Source: Enteropsectra breve (taxonomy: Eukaryota; Microsporidia). Taken from it: a stretch of DNA of 64,000 bases. Location: contig JALPMN010000643.1 in the NCBI GenBank assembly GCA_024243835.1, forward strand, positions 1 to 64,000, written 5' to 3'. A model generated the notes under the pieces. That model made no database searches. It was not told the origin of the DNA and worked only from the letters and a program-made list of their open reading frames with translations. Every line of letters begins with the position of its first letter. The first letter of the stretch is position 1. Below are positions 48,071-57,268 of the stretch, piece by piece. A program made the translations under genes and the position numbers.

Positions 48071-50032
48071 ATGTATGTTTCAAATGAATTTCGCCACAAA
48101 ATGATAATAACGCTGATAGAAACACTTAAAGACTCCCCGTCATTTTGCAATATTCAGTTTGAACAGATTAAAGAGGCCGTCCTTAACTGCGAGCAGCAGA
48201 TCTACGGGATGTGCAACAACAAAGAGCAGTACGTTTTTGCCATTCAAGAGAAGCTGCGCAAAATAAAGGGCACTGCGGTCCCGCCAGTGAATACACCCGT
48301 GGCACAGCCTTCATATGCAAATGCATATGCGCAGCAAAGGGGAATCAGCATGCCGCAGTACACGAAGCGGCAGGAGAACTCATCCATGAATATGCATAGC
48401 CCCAATGGATATTCAGGCTCCTCTCCTCATGAATATTCGGCACAGCACACGCCCAAGCGAATGGGGGACAACAACAGTTTGTTTAATTCTCGAAACTACA
48501 ACGGCTATGCAGAGCCTAACACCCAGCCACATTCCTATGATGAGTACAACTATCCTACACAGCAGCGGCAGCAGATGGGCTTCAATCAGTTCAACAGTAT
48601 TTCCAAGGATGAAATAAGAAAGTTTCAGATGAACAAGTCCTTCATTGGAAATATTGATCCGCGATTTGACTACAACGCAAATAAAAAGAAGTTTGCAGAA
48701 AGCATGAGCATGCGAGGAGACCGCAATCTTTCTAAAGAGGAGATACAGAAGCAAATTGAAATGAAAAAGCGCAAAGAGGGTTTTTATAACCGTGAAATTC
48801 CCGTGGACAGCCTCTCAAGCAACCGAATGGTAAATGACGGGTTTAAAATCAGCCACCAAAAGCCAGCCTTTTCTCCGCCAGTGCCAAAGAAAATGGATTT
48901 CTGTGCACCCAGCGCTGTGCCTGAAAATGCCTCTGAATGGGGACGCAAACAGGGCGTTCCCAAAGCTCCAGAACTTACAGAGTCAGATCAACTAAGAAAA
49001 AAGCAAGAGGAAGAGATTTTGAAAAATATAAATAAAAGTCTATTTAGGCGCGGTCTGAGCAGTGAGAAGAAAGAGGAAGCTGTAAGAGAAGAAGGACTAA
49101 AGTCAGAAGATGCTGGCGACAGATTAAAATTAGAAACTATAGAAAAACAGCCCAATAACACGCATATCATAAACAATGAAAATAAATGCAGTGATTCTAA
49201 AGAAAAGGAATGTTCAAGCGAAGAAGAGCATCCACATTCATCTTTGAAAGAAGGCCAAAACAAAAATGACTTTGAATCTAAAAATAATGAGCGCCTTAGG
49301 CCTGTTGATGAAAACAACCTACAAACTCAAGAAAGCAAGAGACTCAGAATTGACGAGCGCAAAGCGTACTGTGCAGAGGATGATGCTTTAGCTCCAATAG
49401 CAGTAAGCGAAAGAATAAATGAAAGCAAATTCCCATCAAACAGCCTGCATAAAAGCGGAGATAAACCAAACGAAACAGCAAGTGCTGAGAAGAGTGTGCT
49501 ACAGGAAAGAACCGAAAGCATGGAAAATGAGAGTTCAAGCGATATAAAATCAATTCTAAACACCTCTCTGAATGTTTCTCTGGCGGAGTGTGAGGCATTT
49601 CTTTTTTCTGACACAAATATGCTCTTTGCGCCTCCGACTGAGCTGATTGATAGGGGAGCTGCTTCAGTTCCTGAGGAACTAGCCAAATTCATAAAAATCA
49701 AAGGGTACCTTATTTTGGATGCCAAGGAGCTGGAAGGGACGAAGGAGCAGTGGGCTGCAGCCCTAAACAAGGCCATTTCCAATATTATGAGTGCAAACAT
49801 TCTTGGCGGGCCAGAACAGCTGAAAGAAGCTAAGGAAGCCTTGATAATGCAGCAAAAATACATTAAAAATCCGTTTTTAGATTTAGATGAAATAAAGCGG
49901 CTGGATGCTTCAGGTTCTCAGGCGCTTGATTTTGAAAAATATGTAAATAGCGCAGTCAGCGCCTTCAAAGAAAAGAAACTTGAAGATGCAGAGGCGACAC
50001 TTGAAATTGGAAGCTCTGGGCGCGACCACTAA
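48071..50032 (+). CDS. KIX-domain protein, candidate Mediator Med15/Gal11
   Basis: 653 residues. Residues 1-67 fit a KIX domain: a first helix EFRHKMIITLIETLKDSP, a second FEQIKEAVLNCEQQIYGM, and a third NNKEQYVFAIQEKLRKIKG (compare EFR...I..L, A...E...Y, Y...I..KL..I in Med15). A Gln/Asn/Tyr-rich disordered middle (about 85-190), a long acidic/basic disordered stretch and a structured C-terminal ~150 residues follow (ELAKFIKIKGYLILDAKELE and AALNKAISNIMSANILGG). KIX at the very N-terminus plus a Q/N-rich region is the Med15/Gal11 layout. The Mediator tail contacts activators such as HSF and Mcm1 partners, both encoded in this window. Assignment rests on the KIX pattern. Confidence 0.68.
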   Translation: MYVSNEFRHKMIITLIETLKDSPSFCNIQFEQIKEAVLNCEQQIYGMCNNKEQYVFAIQEKLRKIKGTAVPPVNTPVAQPSYANAYAQQRGISMPQYTKRQENSSMNMHSPNGYSGSSPHEYSAQHTPKRMGDNNSLFNSRNYNGYAEPNTQPHSYDEYNYPTQQRQQMGFNQFNSISKDEIRKFQMNKSFIGNIDPRFDYNANKKKFAESMSMRGDRNLSKEEIQKQIEMKKRKEGFYNREIPVDSLSSNRMVNDGFKISHQKPAFSPPVPKKMDFCAPSAVPENASEWGRKQGVPKAPELTESDQLRKKQEEEILKNINKSLFRRGLSSEKKEEAVREEGLKSEDAGDRLKLETIEKQPNNTHIINNENKCSDSKEKECSSEEEHPHSSLKEGQNKNDFESKNNERLRPVDENNLQTQESKRLRIDERKAYCAEDDALAPIAVSERINESKFPSNSLHKSGDKPNETASAEKSVLQERTESMENESSSDIKSILNTSLNVSLAECEAFLFSDTNMLFAPPTELIDRGAASVPEELAKFIKIKGYLILDAKELEGTKEQWAAALNKAISNIMSANILGGPEQLKEAKEALIMQQKYIKNPFLDLDEIKRLDASGSQALDFEKYVNSAVSAFKEKKLEDAEATLEIGSSGRDH

Positions 50033-50170
50033 AATTAAACAATAAGTGTTGGCATAAAAGTGACTTAAATTTTATCGTGTTTTTATTCAGCTCTGAAGCC
50101 TAGAAAACACTTCTTGGCCTCCTTTTTATTAAAAAAACTTAGTTTACTCAAATCGTCTCACGTTAAACTT

Positions 50171-50324
50171 TTAGGGATTCACCCTTAGCATACGCAGCGC
50201 GCTTTGCTTTCCGCCGCCTCTTTATTAATGTGTGTTGGCTGTCCACACTGGGTCCTTTTCATTAAACCTCCAATAATTAAAGCCCGAAAGGGTATGATCG
50301 GGCTGGTGCCAAGAATGAGTATGC
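50171..50324. ncRNA. Candidate structured non-coding RNA (strand unresolved)
   Basis: This block is visibly richer in G and C than the surrounding spacer and has no ORF. Nested pairings are AGGG/CCCT (50173-50176 with 50182-50185), a long-range GCATAC/GTATGC helix (50188-50193 with 50319-50324, extended by CA/TG past one mismatch), GTGTG/CACAC (50230-50234 with 50244-50248) and a perfect 7-bp hairpin AGCCCGA/TCGGGCT (50281-50287 with 50298-50304). The long-range helix encloses the last two hairpins, as in RNase P/MRP or SRP RNAs. Quick comparison with SRP, U3, U4, U6 and RNase P consensus motifs gave no match, so no class is assigned. Confidence 0.45.
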
Positions 50325-50601
50325 AGTGAGGAAAAGGATTTATCACTTTTATATTTTGTGCATTGACCTATGAATAAAGTATTTATTACTATTTCCATAT
50401 GAATATTTAAATAGAGTTTTATTAAATAAGATGTTACGCTATTAATCTAAGAACAAATGTATACGAGCTTATTCTAAATATTTCAAGTATGATTTCATGG
50501 AGCTTAATGGATAATATCCTTAAATAAAACATAATCAATAGTAATGCAGTTGTACCGTTCCAAAAAGCGCTTTTGCAACGTGAGATAATATAAGAGGTAT
50601 C

Positions 50602-50677
50602 TTAATTATCCTATTCTTTATCAGTCTTCTTTAATTAGTCTATTCTTTATCAGTCTAATCTTAATTAGTCTAATCGC
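50602..50677. repeat. 30-bp tandem repeat, 2.5 units
   Basis: Units begin at 50602, 50631 and 50661 (partial), each starting ttaatta and containing tattctttatcagtct. They end about 35 bp before the Hsh49-like start codon and so lie in its promoter region. Confidence 0.85.
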
Positions 50678-50711
50678 AATGGGATAAATCCAAACTAAAC
50701 AGACCCTAACA

Positions 50712-51164
50712 ATGCCAACAAAAGTACCAACGGCATTTATCTCAAACATTTCGTACAGAATAACCAGAAAAGACCTTTACGAGCTGTTTATTCAGGTAAC
50801 ACCCATTAGAGATGTAAAATACGACTCTAAAATAGCACATATCAAGTACAACAGCATCAAAGACATGGAAATGTCAATCGAAAAACTCAACAAGGTTGCA
50901 CTCTACGGAAGGCCACTGTCCGTAGAGGCCGTGGAAACTAAAACAATAATCTATGCAGTGTTTTCAAGAAGTACTCCATTGGGGATTGTCTTAAACGCAT
51001 TCAAAAAATATGGTTCCTGCAAGTGCAAAGCTACGGGCGAAGGGAGCTACAAGATTATTTACAGGAGGGAAAGGGATGCAACGATGGCAAAGCAGGAGCT
51101 ACAAAATACCAGGATATATGGCCGAATGTTAACCGTCAGCAGGAACTTGGATAAAACAGACTGA
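50712..51164 (+). CDS. Two-RRM splicing protein, SF3b4/Hsh49-like
   Basis: 150 residues. The first RRM (about 6-75) has RNP2 AFISNI and RNP1-like IAHIKY, with LYELFIQVTPIRDVK and LYGRPLSVEA. These closely recall SF3b4/Hsh49 (LWELFLQAGPV..., LYGKPIRV). A second, shorter and diverged RRM follows (about 78-147; IIYAVFSRSTPLGIVLNAF and IYGRMLTVSRNLD). Hsh49 is an SF3b subunit binding U2 snRNP near the branch site, so its presence implies that splicing is retained in this organism, although no intron is seen in this window. U2B''/U1A-type proteins are a less likely alternative. CCC lies 6 bases before the ATG. Confidence 0.75.
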   Translation: MPTKVPTAFISNISYRITRKDLYELFIQVTPIRDVKYDSKIAHIKYNSIKDMEMSIEKLNKVALYGRPLSVEAVETKTIIYAVFSRSTPLGIVLNAFKKYGSCKCKATGEGSYKIIYRRERDATMAKQELQNTRIYGRMLTVSRNLDKTD

Positions 51165-51193
51165 AACTATTGGAGAGAATGTTAAGATTCTAA

Positions 51194-51343
51194 GGATTTA
51201 GTAAGTCGTGTGAATTGCAATATGAATCAAAATGACTTTAAACTCTACTTTATAAATAGATTTTATAAAATAGAGTTTAACTAGGACTCTATAAGCATGA
51301 AGTCTATTAAATCAAAAAACAATTTACACGACTTAATAAATAC
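51194..51343. repeat. 150-bp foldback element between convergent genes
   Basis: The outer arms are 51194-51217 and 51320-51343, 24 bp each with 21 matching as inverted repeats (core AAGTCGTGT). Inside lies a near-perfect palindrome with 20-bp arms (51238-51257 and 51261-51280; TTAAACTCTA...TAGAGTTTAA). The element occupies the 3' gap between the Hsh49-like and VPS9 genes. It has no coding capacity and could be a MITE-like insertion, a structured RNA or a bidirectional terminator. Confidence 0.8.
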
Positions 51344-51387
51344 AAATATGACTAGAAAAGCTGTATAGTTTTATTTACATGTGATGT

Positions 51388-52206
51388 TCATTTCATAATT
51401 TTAAGATTCTTAATTCTATTTGTTATTTCAAATTCGAAGTCTTCGAGATTTATATTAAGGCTGCAGTACTCCATTTTCTCAATAAAATCAAGTGCCCCGA
51501 GCGCTGTGGTCAGGTAGTACATGTCTTCATTGTTGTACTGTGAGAAGGCCATGCAGTCACAGCATATGTCTGTGTTCAGGCCGTGGGTGCATCCGATGTC
51601 ACAGGCTTTCAGGGGCGTTCTCCTGAAATCATACATAAACTTCACGTGCAGGTAGAGATCTACGATCTCAGCCTTAAGAAACAGGTAGATTAGCTGCGGA
51701 AAAAAGGCGTCCTGGCCAGCATTCCGTCCGATCGCCTTATAAAGCTTATTCATGGCTGTCATGTAGCATCTTATTTTCATCGAGGGCTGATCTGCTGCTG
51801 CCATTTCTTCCAATAGAAAAACTATATTTTTCAGCGCTATTGGCTGCGAAATGTTGAGGTGCTGGGGATGTATCCACTGATACAGCGCTATCTTTTTGTT
51901 TATCATGTGTGCATGGCCATTGTTTGCCTGCCTGTATTTGCGAAATAGGCCTTCTGTAACGATCTTCTCGACCCAGAGCATGGCTGCTTCACAAAAAATA
52001 CCGTATCTGCTGCTCAGGTGCGTGTAAAATTTAAATACTTCGCCGGGTTCTGCAGCAATCAGGTCCTGCTGGCCAATAAAAGCCTTTATTTCATCGATGA
52101 GTGGGGTGCCTTCCATGCTCACAAAGGCCTTTAGACATTTGTATTTGCATTTTTCTCTCATAAATCTATAAATAATGGATAAATAAGGAGATACAATATA
52201 AAACAT
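51388..52206 (-). CDS. VPS9-domain Rab5 guanine nucleotide exchange factor
   Basis: 272 residues from the first ATG. In-frame ATGs at 52161 and 52116 are possible later starts and would remove a hydrophobic N-terminus. The VPS9 domain (about 135-245) is recognised by KIRCYMTAMNKLYKAIGR, then DAFFPQLIYLFLKAEIVDLY, the HVKFMYDFRR block, and EDMYYLTTALGALDFIEKM. These match the catalytic VPS9 signature, including the Asp and Tyr of the DEFxPxLxYVxxKA and GEExYYLTxxxAAxxFIE blocks. Such proteins activate Rab5/Vps21 on endosomes. An insertion with several cysteines (CDIGCTHGLNTDICCDC) splits the last two blocks and might bind metal. No ubiquitin-binding CUE domain is seen. Confidence 0.85.
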   Translation of the reverse strand: MFYIVSPYLSIIYRFMREKCKYKCLKAFVSMEGTPLIDEIKAFIGQQDLIAAEPGEVFKFYTHLSSRYGIFCEAAMLWVEKIVTEGLFRKYRQANNGHAHMINKKIALYQWIHPQHLNISQPIALKNIVFLLEEMAAADQPSMKIRCYMTAMNKLYKAIGRNAGQDAFFPQLIYLFLKAEIVDLYLHVKFMYDFRRTPLKACDIGCTHGLNTDICCDCMAFSQYNNEDMYYLTTALGALDFIEKMEYCSLNINLEDFEFEITNRIKNLKIMK

Positions 52207-52832
52207 GCTTTAAAACACACTTTGGGAATAAATCAAAACTGCCAATAAAGGTATACAGTCGTTGCAAAAAGAGCTATATGCTTTATAAAATACTTTAGCA
52301 TTATTTTAAATATACAAGCAGAACACTTACCGGGCCTTCAGCTTTAAATTCTTTGTTTTTGCTTTCTATTTGGATTATTAACCGTTGACAGGACCAATAC
52401 TTTATTATTTTGTTATTTCTGTTTGAGTAACAAAAATAAACATGAAACAGGCTAGTTTATATAAAAACGCTTTAAAAAGCAAAGTATTTTCAAAGTATAT
52501 TTGTACCACTAACAAATTTTACAATCATTTACAGGAAGTTGTATATGGGTTTGAAGATAATATTCTTGCTACTTTCGCGAACTTTATTTTTAACTGCAAA
52601 TCGGAAAGAATGGCATGTGCAAACAGTTATGATGCTACTAATAGCCTCTGTATTGATCGCTCGTTTAAAGATAATACCAGAAATAAGTTCCATTTAACTA
52701 CAAAATGAATACAGTTTGTCATAATTAATTCGTACAGCCCATATGGCCCATGATAAATATGGCCAATGATAAAAAATGCAATGGTAAAAATTTTGGTTTC
52801 CTTTTGTGCTGCAACCGAAAAAAATTTTGTTG
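52207..52832. other. Divergent AT-rich spacer
   Basis: It lies between the VPS9 gene (minus) and uS5 (plus). An 88-codon plus-strand ORF at 52442-52708 has no promoter boxes and no recognisable family, so it is not called. The AAATTT/CCC boxes for uS5 lie at its end. Confidence 0.5.
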
Positions 52833-52854
52833 AAAATTTTTTTACAAGCCCATA
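52833..52854 (+). promoter_or_regulatory. AAATTT box and CCC start motif of uS5 gene
   Basis: AAAATTTT at 52833-52840 and CCC at 52849-52851 lie three bases before the ATG. This is one of the clearest examples of the pattern in the window. Confidence 0.7.
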
Positions 52855-53580
52855 ATGGCTAGAGAGGGAGCAAGCAACAAGCCACAATTTCGCAGAGAAC
52901 AGGAATGGATCCCAAGAACCAATCTTGGTAGATTAGTCAAAATGGGAAAGATCACCAATATAGAGGAGATTTTCCGCCACTCAATCAGAATACAGGAGGC
53001 TGAAATTGTCGATCATCTTCTTGGCAAGGGCGCCCTTACAGAGGAGCTTCTTTCCGTTAAGTCCGTACAGAAGCAGTGCAAGGCCGGACAGAAGACATCA
53101 ATGAAGGTTGTTGCCTGTGTCGGAAACGGAAACGGATACATCGGTATCGGAGGACACACAGCCAGAGAGCTTTCCTCGGCTATCAAGGGCGCCGTTAACC
53201 AGGCCAAAATGAATCTCGTGCCTGTAAGAATGGGACAGTGGGATGGAAATGACGGAACAAAGCACACCGTTGCAACAAGAGCCTCTGGAAAGTGTGGATC
53301 AGTCACTGTCAAGGTTGTACCAGCACCCCTCGGAGCCGGTATTGAGCTTTCCAAGATCCACTCCAAGATTTTTGAGCTTGCTGGAATCAAGGACATCTAC
53401 GTCAAGTCCTTCGGTTGCACAAAGACCACTGAAAATCTTGCAAAGGCCATTGTCAAGGCACTAGAGAATTCCTCCAATATGTATGTTCCAGACCAGTGGG
53501 AGTCTGCAGCCAAGGTTGTTAATCCATTGTCTGAGTACAGCGAGTTGGCTTCAAAGCTTGATAAAGTAGCTATGAATTAA
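52855..53580 (+). CDS. RPS2: Ribosomal protein uS5 (Rps2)
   Basis: 241 residues, near the usual length. The N-terminal block WIPRTNLGRLVKMGKITNIE is followed by the S5 double-stranded RNA-binding domain (VACVGNGNGYIGIGGHTARE). The C-terminal domain carries VTVKVVPAPLGAGIELSKIH and IKDIYVKSFGCTKTTENLAK. It is a small-subunit protein at the mRNA entry site involved in decoding fidelity. No intron. Codon use looks richer in C-ending codons than neighbours, as expected for a highly expressed gene. Confidence 0.98.
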   Translation: MAREGASNKPQFRREQEWIPRTNLGRLVKMGKITNIEEIFRHSIRIQEAEIVDHLLGKGALTEELLSVKSVQKQCKAGQKTSMKVVACVGNGNGYIGIGGHTARELSSAIKGAVNQAKMNLVPVRMGQWDGNDGTKHTVATRASGKCGSVTVKVVPAPLGAGIELSKIHSKIFELAGIKDIYVKSFGCTKTTENLAKAIVKALENSSNMYVPDQWESAAKVVNPLSEYSELASKLDKVAMN

Positions 53581-54228
53581 AACTTTTAGTTAAGCAGTTT
53601 AATTGTTTTTGGATATGTTTCGGGAAAAAGTTTTTAAAATTTTTATTCAAATAAATTATAGCTGTTAAATAACTTTATATTTTTACCCTCATGCCATTAA
53701 ACATTCCTTAAACCAGTAATTAGTTGTTACAATAGTAGATATTCAATACAGAAATGCTATTGCAAGTATCTTGATAATGTTTTAGCTACAGAATTTGCAA
53801 TGTAAAACATTACTTTGATCCAGATATTTACAAGCTTTTGCAATAGACAGTGTATTAATAAACTCATTTTACTATAAAGTATTGTAATAAGACTTAAAAT
53901 TGCATAGGTTGAGGCTTATTTTAAGCTTGTGCGTATTTTTATATCATTACAGACGGTTGAATCTCTGTATATAAATAAATTCAGTAATAATATTATAAGA
54001 ATAGTGATACTAGTGCTATATTATGATACATCTGTCGCTTGTATATTTCTTTACTACAAGAATTCACTATTGAAAGGCAATATCATCATTATGAACGTAC
54101 CACTACAGAGATAATTACATAGATCAACAAACAATGTAAAAAGTAATATATTCATAATGCACATATTCCATCTTAAATCTATTTCTAAATACCGTGCAGG
54201 CTGGCTGTTTTATAAATATTTGCTCTAT
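53581..54228. other. AT-rich spacer
   Basis: Stop-dense. Short ORFs here are non-ATG or lack boxes. Nothing else was recognised. Confidence 0.5.
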
Positions 54229-54244
54229 AAAAATTTTACCCTGT
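54229..54244 (+). promoter_or_regulatory. AAATTT box and CCC start motif of SPT6 gene
   Basis: AAAAATTTT at 54229-54237 is followed by CCC (54239-54241) three bases before the ATG at 54245, favouring this start over the one at 54194. Confidence 0.65.
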
Positions 54245-56833
54245 ATGGCCTACAGCAGTGACTCTGAAGACATTCAGATAACAAGAAACAAGAAAAACAG
54301 CCGTACTAAGCAGCACAGCAAAAGAAGCATTTTTGATTCCAGCGACGAAAATTCTCTCAGCTCCCGGGAAGATGCCGAGTTTGAGCCGCTCTTTCTGGAG
54401 ATATTCGGAAATGGCGAGGAATACGCGTATATATACAGTGCCAACGAGGAAAAAGAGGATTCAGAGCAGAGCCAGCCGCGTGTAGATGAGGAGGAGTGTC
54501 TGAGATACGTAAAAAATGCACTGCTTGCGGGGGAGTGGTGCAGCATTTTGCTGGGGAGCCTGACCGATGAAATTTTTTACAAAATATTGGGAGGCTATTC
54601 GCCAGAGTATTTGGCGCTGCACCAAAACAGACTCGATGTAAAATCCTGCTACTATGTAAAAGACCTGATAGAGGAATATAAGGCCTACAGCAAGATGCCC
54701 AAGCAGCACCAGAATGGATCTTCCTACTTCTCACAGAGTGCCAACAAGAATGATGATACTGATTTTAATATGAACGGTCTTCTGAATATAACGGAATATG
54801 TAAAAAACCTGCTTTCAATGACCAAAGAGCATGAGCCCAGTGAGCAGACGGATATTTTCATACCATCCTTTAGCTCAGACAGTAGCCTTAATCTTGATGC
54901 AACCAAAACGAAGTACAAGCGAGTGATAAATCAGTTGGCTAAAAATTCTGTATTCCAGGATAGAGTATACAAACTCTATGAAAATAGCTTGATAACCGGA
55001 AAATCTTCATACGAGCCTGTCATAGAACTGTACTGCACAAGAAATAGATCGAACAACGATTTGATAAGAAAGGTAATAATAGAAGAGGCAATAGAAAGAG
55101 TGAACATCAATAAGAAAAGCGTATTCAATAAAATGGTTCAACAGGGCCTTATAGAAGGCGAGAACAAGCAAAGACTGGTTGATTTTAATGACTTTTCGGG
55201 ACTAGCAAGCCTCATTGTGAATCTCTGGGGGCGGTCTGGAAGATACGCGGGAATATACCAGGAAAAGGGGTATGTGAAGATCGCTCTTCTGGACGAGTCT
55301 GGGCATCTTGTTGGGACGAGCATCTTCAAGGATTCTGATTATATGGCCATAAGGGAATTTATTGGTGCTACAGAGATGGTTTGTATTTCAGCCCAGTCAC
55401 CGGCGGTAAAGTATTTCATTCAGAATCTGGGCATTCCAATTTACTATGTGCCCAAGGAACTGAGTCTCTTTGCTGATTATAAAGAATTTTCCATTGCATT
55501 CAACATCGCTGCTGTTGTCCAAAATCCCTTTGTATATTTTTCCAGGATGAGTAAATCCCACGGGTATTCCATTTCTACGAACGACTACGTGGCAATCAGT
55601 CCCTTCTACAAGGGCATTCAGCTTGCCATCTCTCTGGTCAAGCCTGACTGGAGAACGATGGCCAAGTACAAGAACAGCCACATGCTTTTTGAGATTCTAA
55701 ATCTGTGTTTTACCGATCAGCATTTTGACTATGAAAATGTAGATTCTCTGGAAAAACTGAATGAGGTTTTTAGTGAGGCACAGTTTGCAAATATTGGAAC
55801 ATTTTTCACTCTCGAAGACTCATCACAGCCCCTTGATGCCTCATTTGTGCATCCAAGAGACTATTCGATGGCAACGGTAATCTGCACAGGTGCGTATTTC
55901 AGTCTTAACGGGCATATGGAGAATACTGGGAGCAGAGATATAGTGAGTTCCATGCTCAAGAGAAGCAGTGATCTTCATACAGTGAATCTTCCGAACGATA
56001 ACCCTGAGGAATACTATGAGACAAAGTGTATTTTGGACCAGCTTACTGTGGACAAGCCGCGTGGATTCAACGGCGCAAATGACGAACAGATTTTCAATGA
56101 TGTTGTTTATGAGCTGAAGGAGGGCGAGGTCTACGAGGGAACGGTCGTAAAAGATGCGAATGACTATCTGATTGTTGAAGTAAAAGGTGCTGCGGTTTTT
56201 GTAAGGAAAATCAGTGAAAATTATGATTTAAATCAAAATGTGAAAGTAGAGGTGGTTAAGAAAGTGGTAGCAATGCTGAACTACACAGGAACAATTGTTC
56301 ATGAGAAGAGCGTGTCTACAGGGCATATGTTTGAAAAGCATCCGCTGTTCAGAAATGTTCCCCACGAGACACTGCTGCACATGCTGAGAAACTCAAGTGA
56401 CCTGGTACTTCTGCGGCCGTCTTCTGTGGAAAACAGCTTTGTCGTGGTATGCAAAATAAAAGACAGGCTGTTTTTCCTCTATCGCGTCTCTGAGATTAAT
56501 GAAAACTGCTATGAGCACCAGGCAAGGAAATACACAAGCATCGATCACTTCATTGCCACATACATCAAGGGCGTGTTTAAATTGGTACGAGAAATATTCT
56601 CGTTCAAATACTATTTTGACTGCAGCAAGACGGCTATTCCACATCTGCAGAACGGGGGAAACTACCTGCGCTATGCGGTGAGCTTTTCAGAAGAAAATCC
56701 AGGATACCTGGAGTTTTACTATAAAAACAAGAAGGCTATGGTAAAGATTGACAGCAGCAGCCTGGTGTACAAAAATACGGCATTTCCAAATTTGATGGAG
56801 TTTATAAGTTATGCCAAAAAGAATTTTATATAG
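54245..56833 (+). CDS. SPT6: Transcription elongation factor Spt6
   Basis: 862 residues from the ATG at 54245; an upstream in-frame ATG at 54194 would add 17 hydrophobic residues. The acidic N-terminus (residues 1-80) with Ser/Asp/Glu runs is followed by helical and YqgF-like domains (about 315-420; FSGLASLIVNLWGRSGRYAG), an S1 domain (about 615-660; ELKEGEVYEGTVVKDANDYL) and the tandem SH2 at the C-terminus (from about 698; HPLFRNVPHETLLHMLRN, VLLRPSSVENSFVVV). Spt6 is a histone chaperone travelling with Pol II and binding the phosphorylated Rpb1 linker through tSH2. It is about 60 percent of the yeast length; the reduction is mostly in the N-terminal acidic and core regions. Confidence 0.93.
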   Translation: MAYSSDSEDIQITRNKKNSRTKQHSKRSIFDSSDENSLSSREDAEFEPLFLEIFGNGEEYAYIYSANEEKEDSEQSQPRVDEEECLRYVKNALLAGEWCSILLGSLTDEIFYKILGGYSPEYLALHQNRLDVKSCYYVKDLIEEYKAYSKMPKQHQNGSSYFSQSANKNDDTDFNMNGLLNITEYVKNLLSMTKEHEPSEQTDIFIPSFSSDSSLNLDATKTKYKRVINQLAKNSVFQDRVYKLYENSLITGKSSYEPVIELYCTRNRSNNDLIRKVIIEEAIERVNINKKSVFNKMVQQGLIEGENKQRLVDFNDFSGLASLIVNLWGRSGRYAGIYQEKGYVKIALLDESGHLVGTSIFKDSDYMAIREFIGATEMVCISAQSPAVKYFIQNLGIPIYYVPKELSLFADYKEFSIAFNIAAVVQNPFVYFSRMSKSHGYSISTNDYVAISPFYKGIQLAISLVKPDWRTMAKYKNSHMLFEILNLCFTDQHFDYENVDSLEKLNEVFSEAQFANIGTFFTLEDSSQPLDASFVHPRDYSMATVICTGAYFSLNGHMENTGSRDIVSSMLKRSSDLHTVNLPNDNPEEYYETKCILDQLTVDKPRGFNGANDEQIFNDVVYELKEGEVYEGTVVKDANDYLIVEVKGAAVFVRKISENYDLNQNVKVEVVKKVVAMLNYTGTIVHEKSVSTGHMFEKHPLFRNVPHETLLHMLRNSSDLVLLRPSSVENSFVVVCKIKDRLFFLYRVSEINENCYEHQARKYTSIDHFIATYIKGVFKLVREIFSFKYYFDCSKTAIPHLQNGGNYLRYAVSFSEENPGYLEFYYKNKKAMVKIDSSSLVYKNTAFPNLMEFISYAKKNFI

Positions 56834-57268
56834 AAATATTAAATTATATCTTCATTCGACTGTATTTACGCTAGTGTTTAATTACACTTGTAATTAATAG
56901 GAAACTAAACGCTTAATTTCATTTAAAGTTTCATAGTCATTGCTGTCTATTGCCCATAGATAGTGATGATATAATTAAAATGCCCTTGTGTTTGCCATTC
57001 CTATTTCCAACAAGCATGTTTAACACTAACTTTAATTATTTTTTAAGTGTAATAAAGATGCATATTTTAGTGTCAGACCTTAAATAAAGCTGAAATATCC
57101 AGTTTATAGGATTTATAAATCAAATGAAGGATGCAAGAAAGCAGTAAGGTAAATATGAGAAGACATTAATAAAGAAAGTTTAAAACACTTATTCACAACT
57201 TATATTTGGCATAACTTATGTTTGATTCAAATTGTAGCAGCAAATTTAATTTATTTTTACAATTATAC
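56834..57268. other. Convergent 3' spacer
   Basis: It lies between SPT6 (plus) and NAA20 (minus). Nothing was recognised. Confidence 0.5.

Larger units (their letters stand above)
50033..50711. other. Intergenic region with a structured GC-richer block and a 30-bp repeat
   Basis: The 5' half holds a GC-richer, hairpin-dense segment (50171-50324, listed separately). The 3' end holds a 30-bp repeat (50602-50677). A CCC motif precedes the ATG at 50712. Confidence 0.6.

Noticed and set aside
49327..49863. 178-codon minus-strand ORF
   Set aside because: It is antisense to the KIX-domain gene; Ser/Leu-rich shadow frame.
50171..50176. TTAGGG as telomeric repeat
   Set aside because: Only one copy, inside a hairpin; no array.
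50171..50324. Assignment as SRP, U3, U4, U6 or RNase P RNA
   Set aside because: None of the signature motifs of these RNAs (such as the SRP domain IV GGAAGGAAGC-type core or U6 ACAGAGA) could be found on either strand.
52442..52708. 88-codon ORF upstream of uS5
   Set aside because: It has an ATG start but no AAATTT/CCC motif, no domain and no signal peptide; length is within chance for AT-rich spacers.
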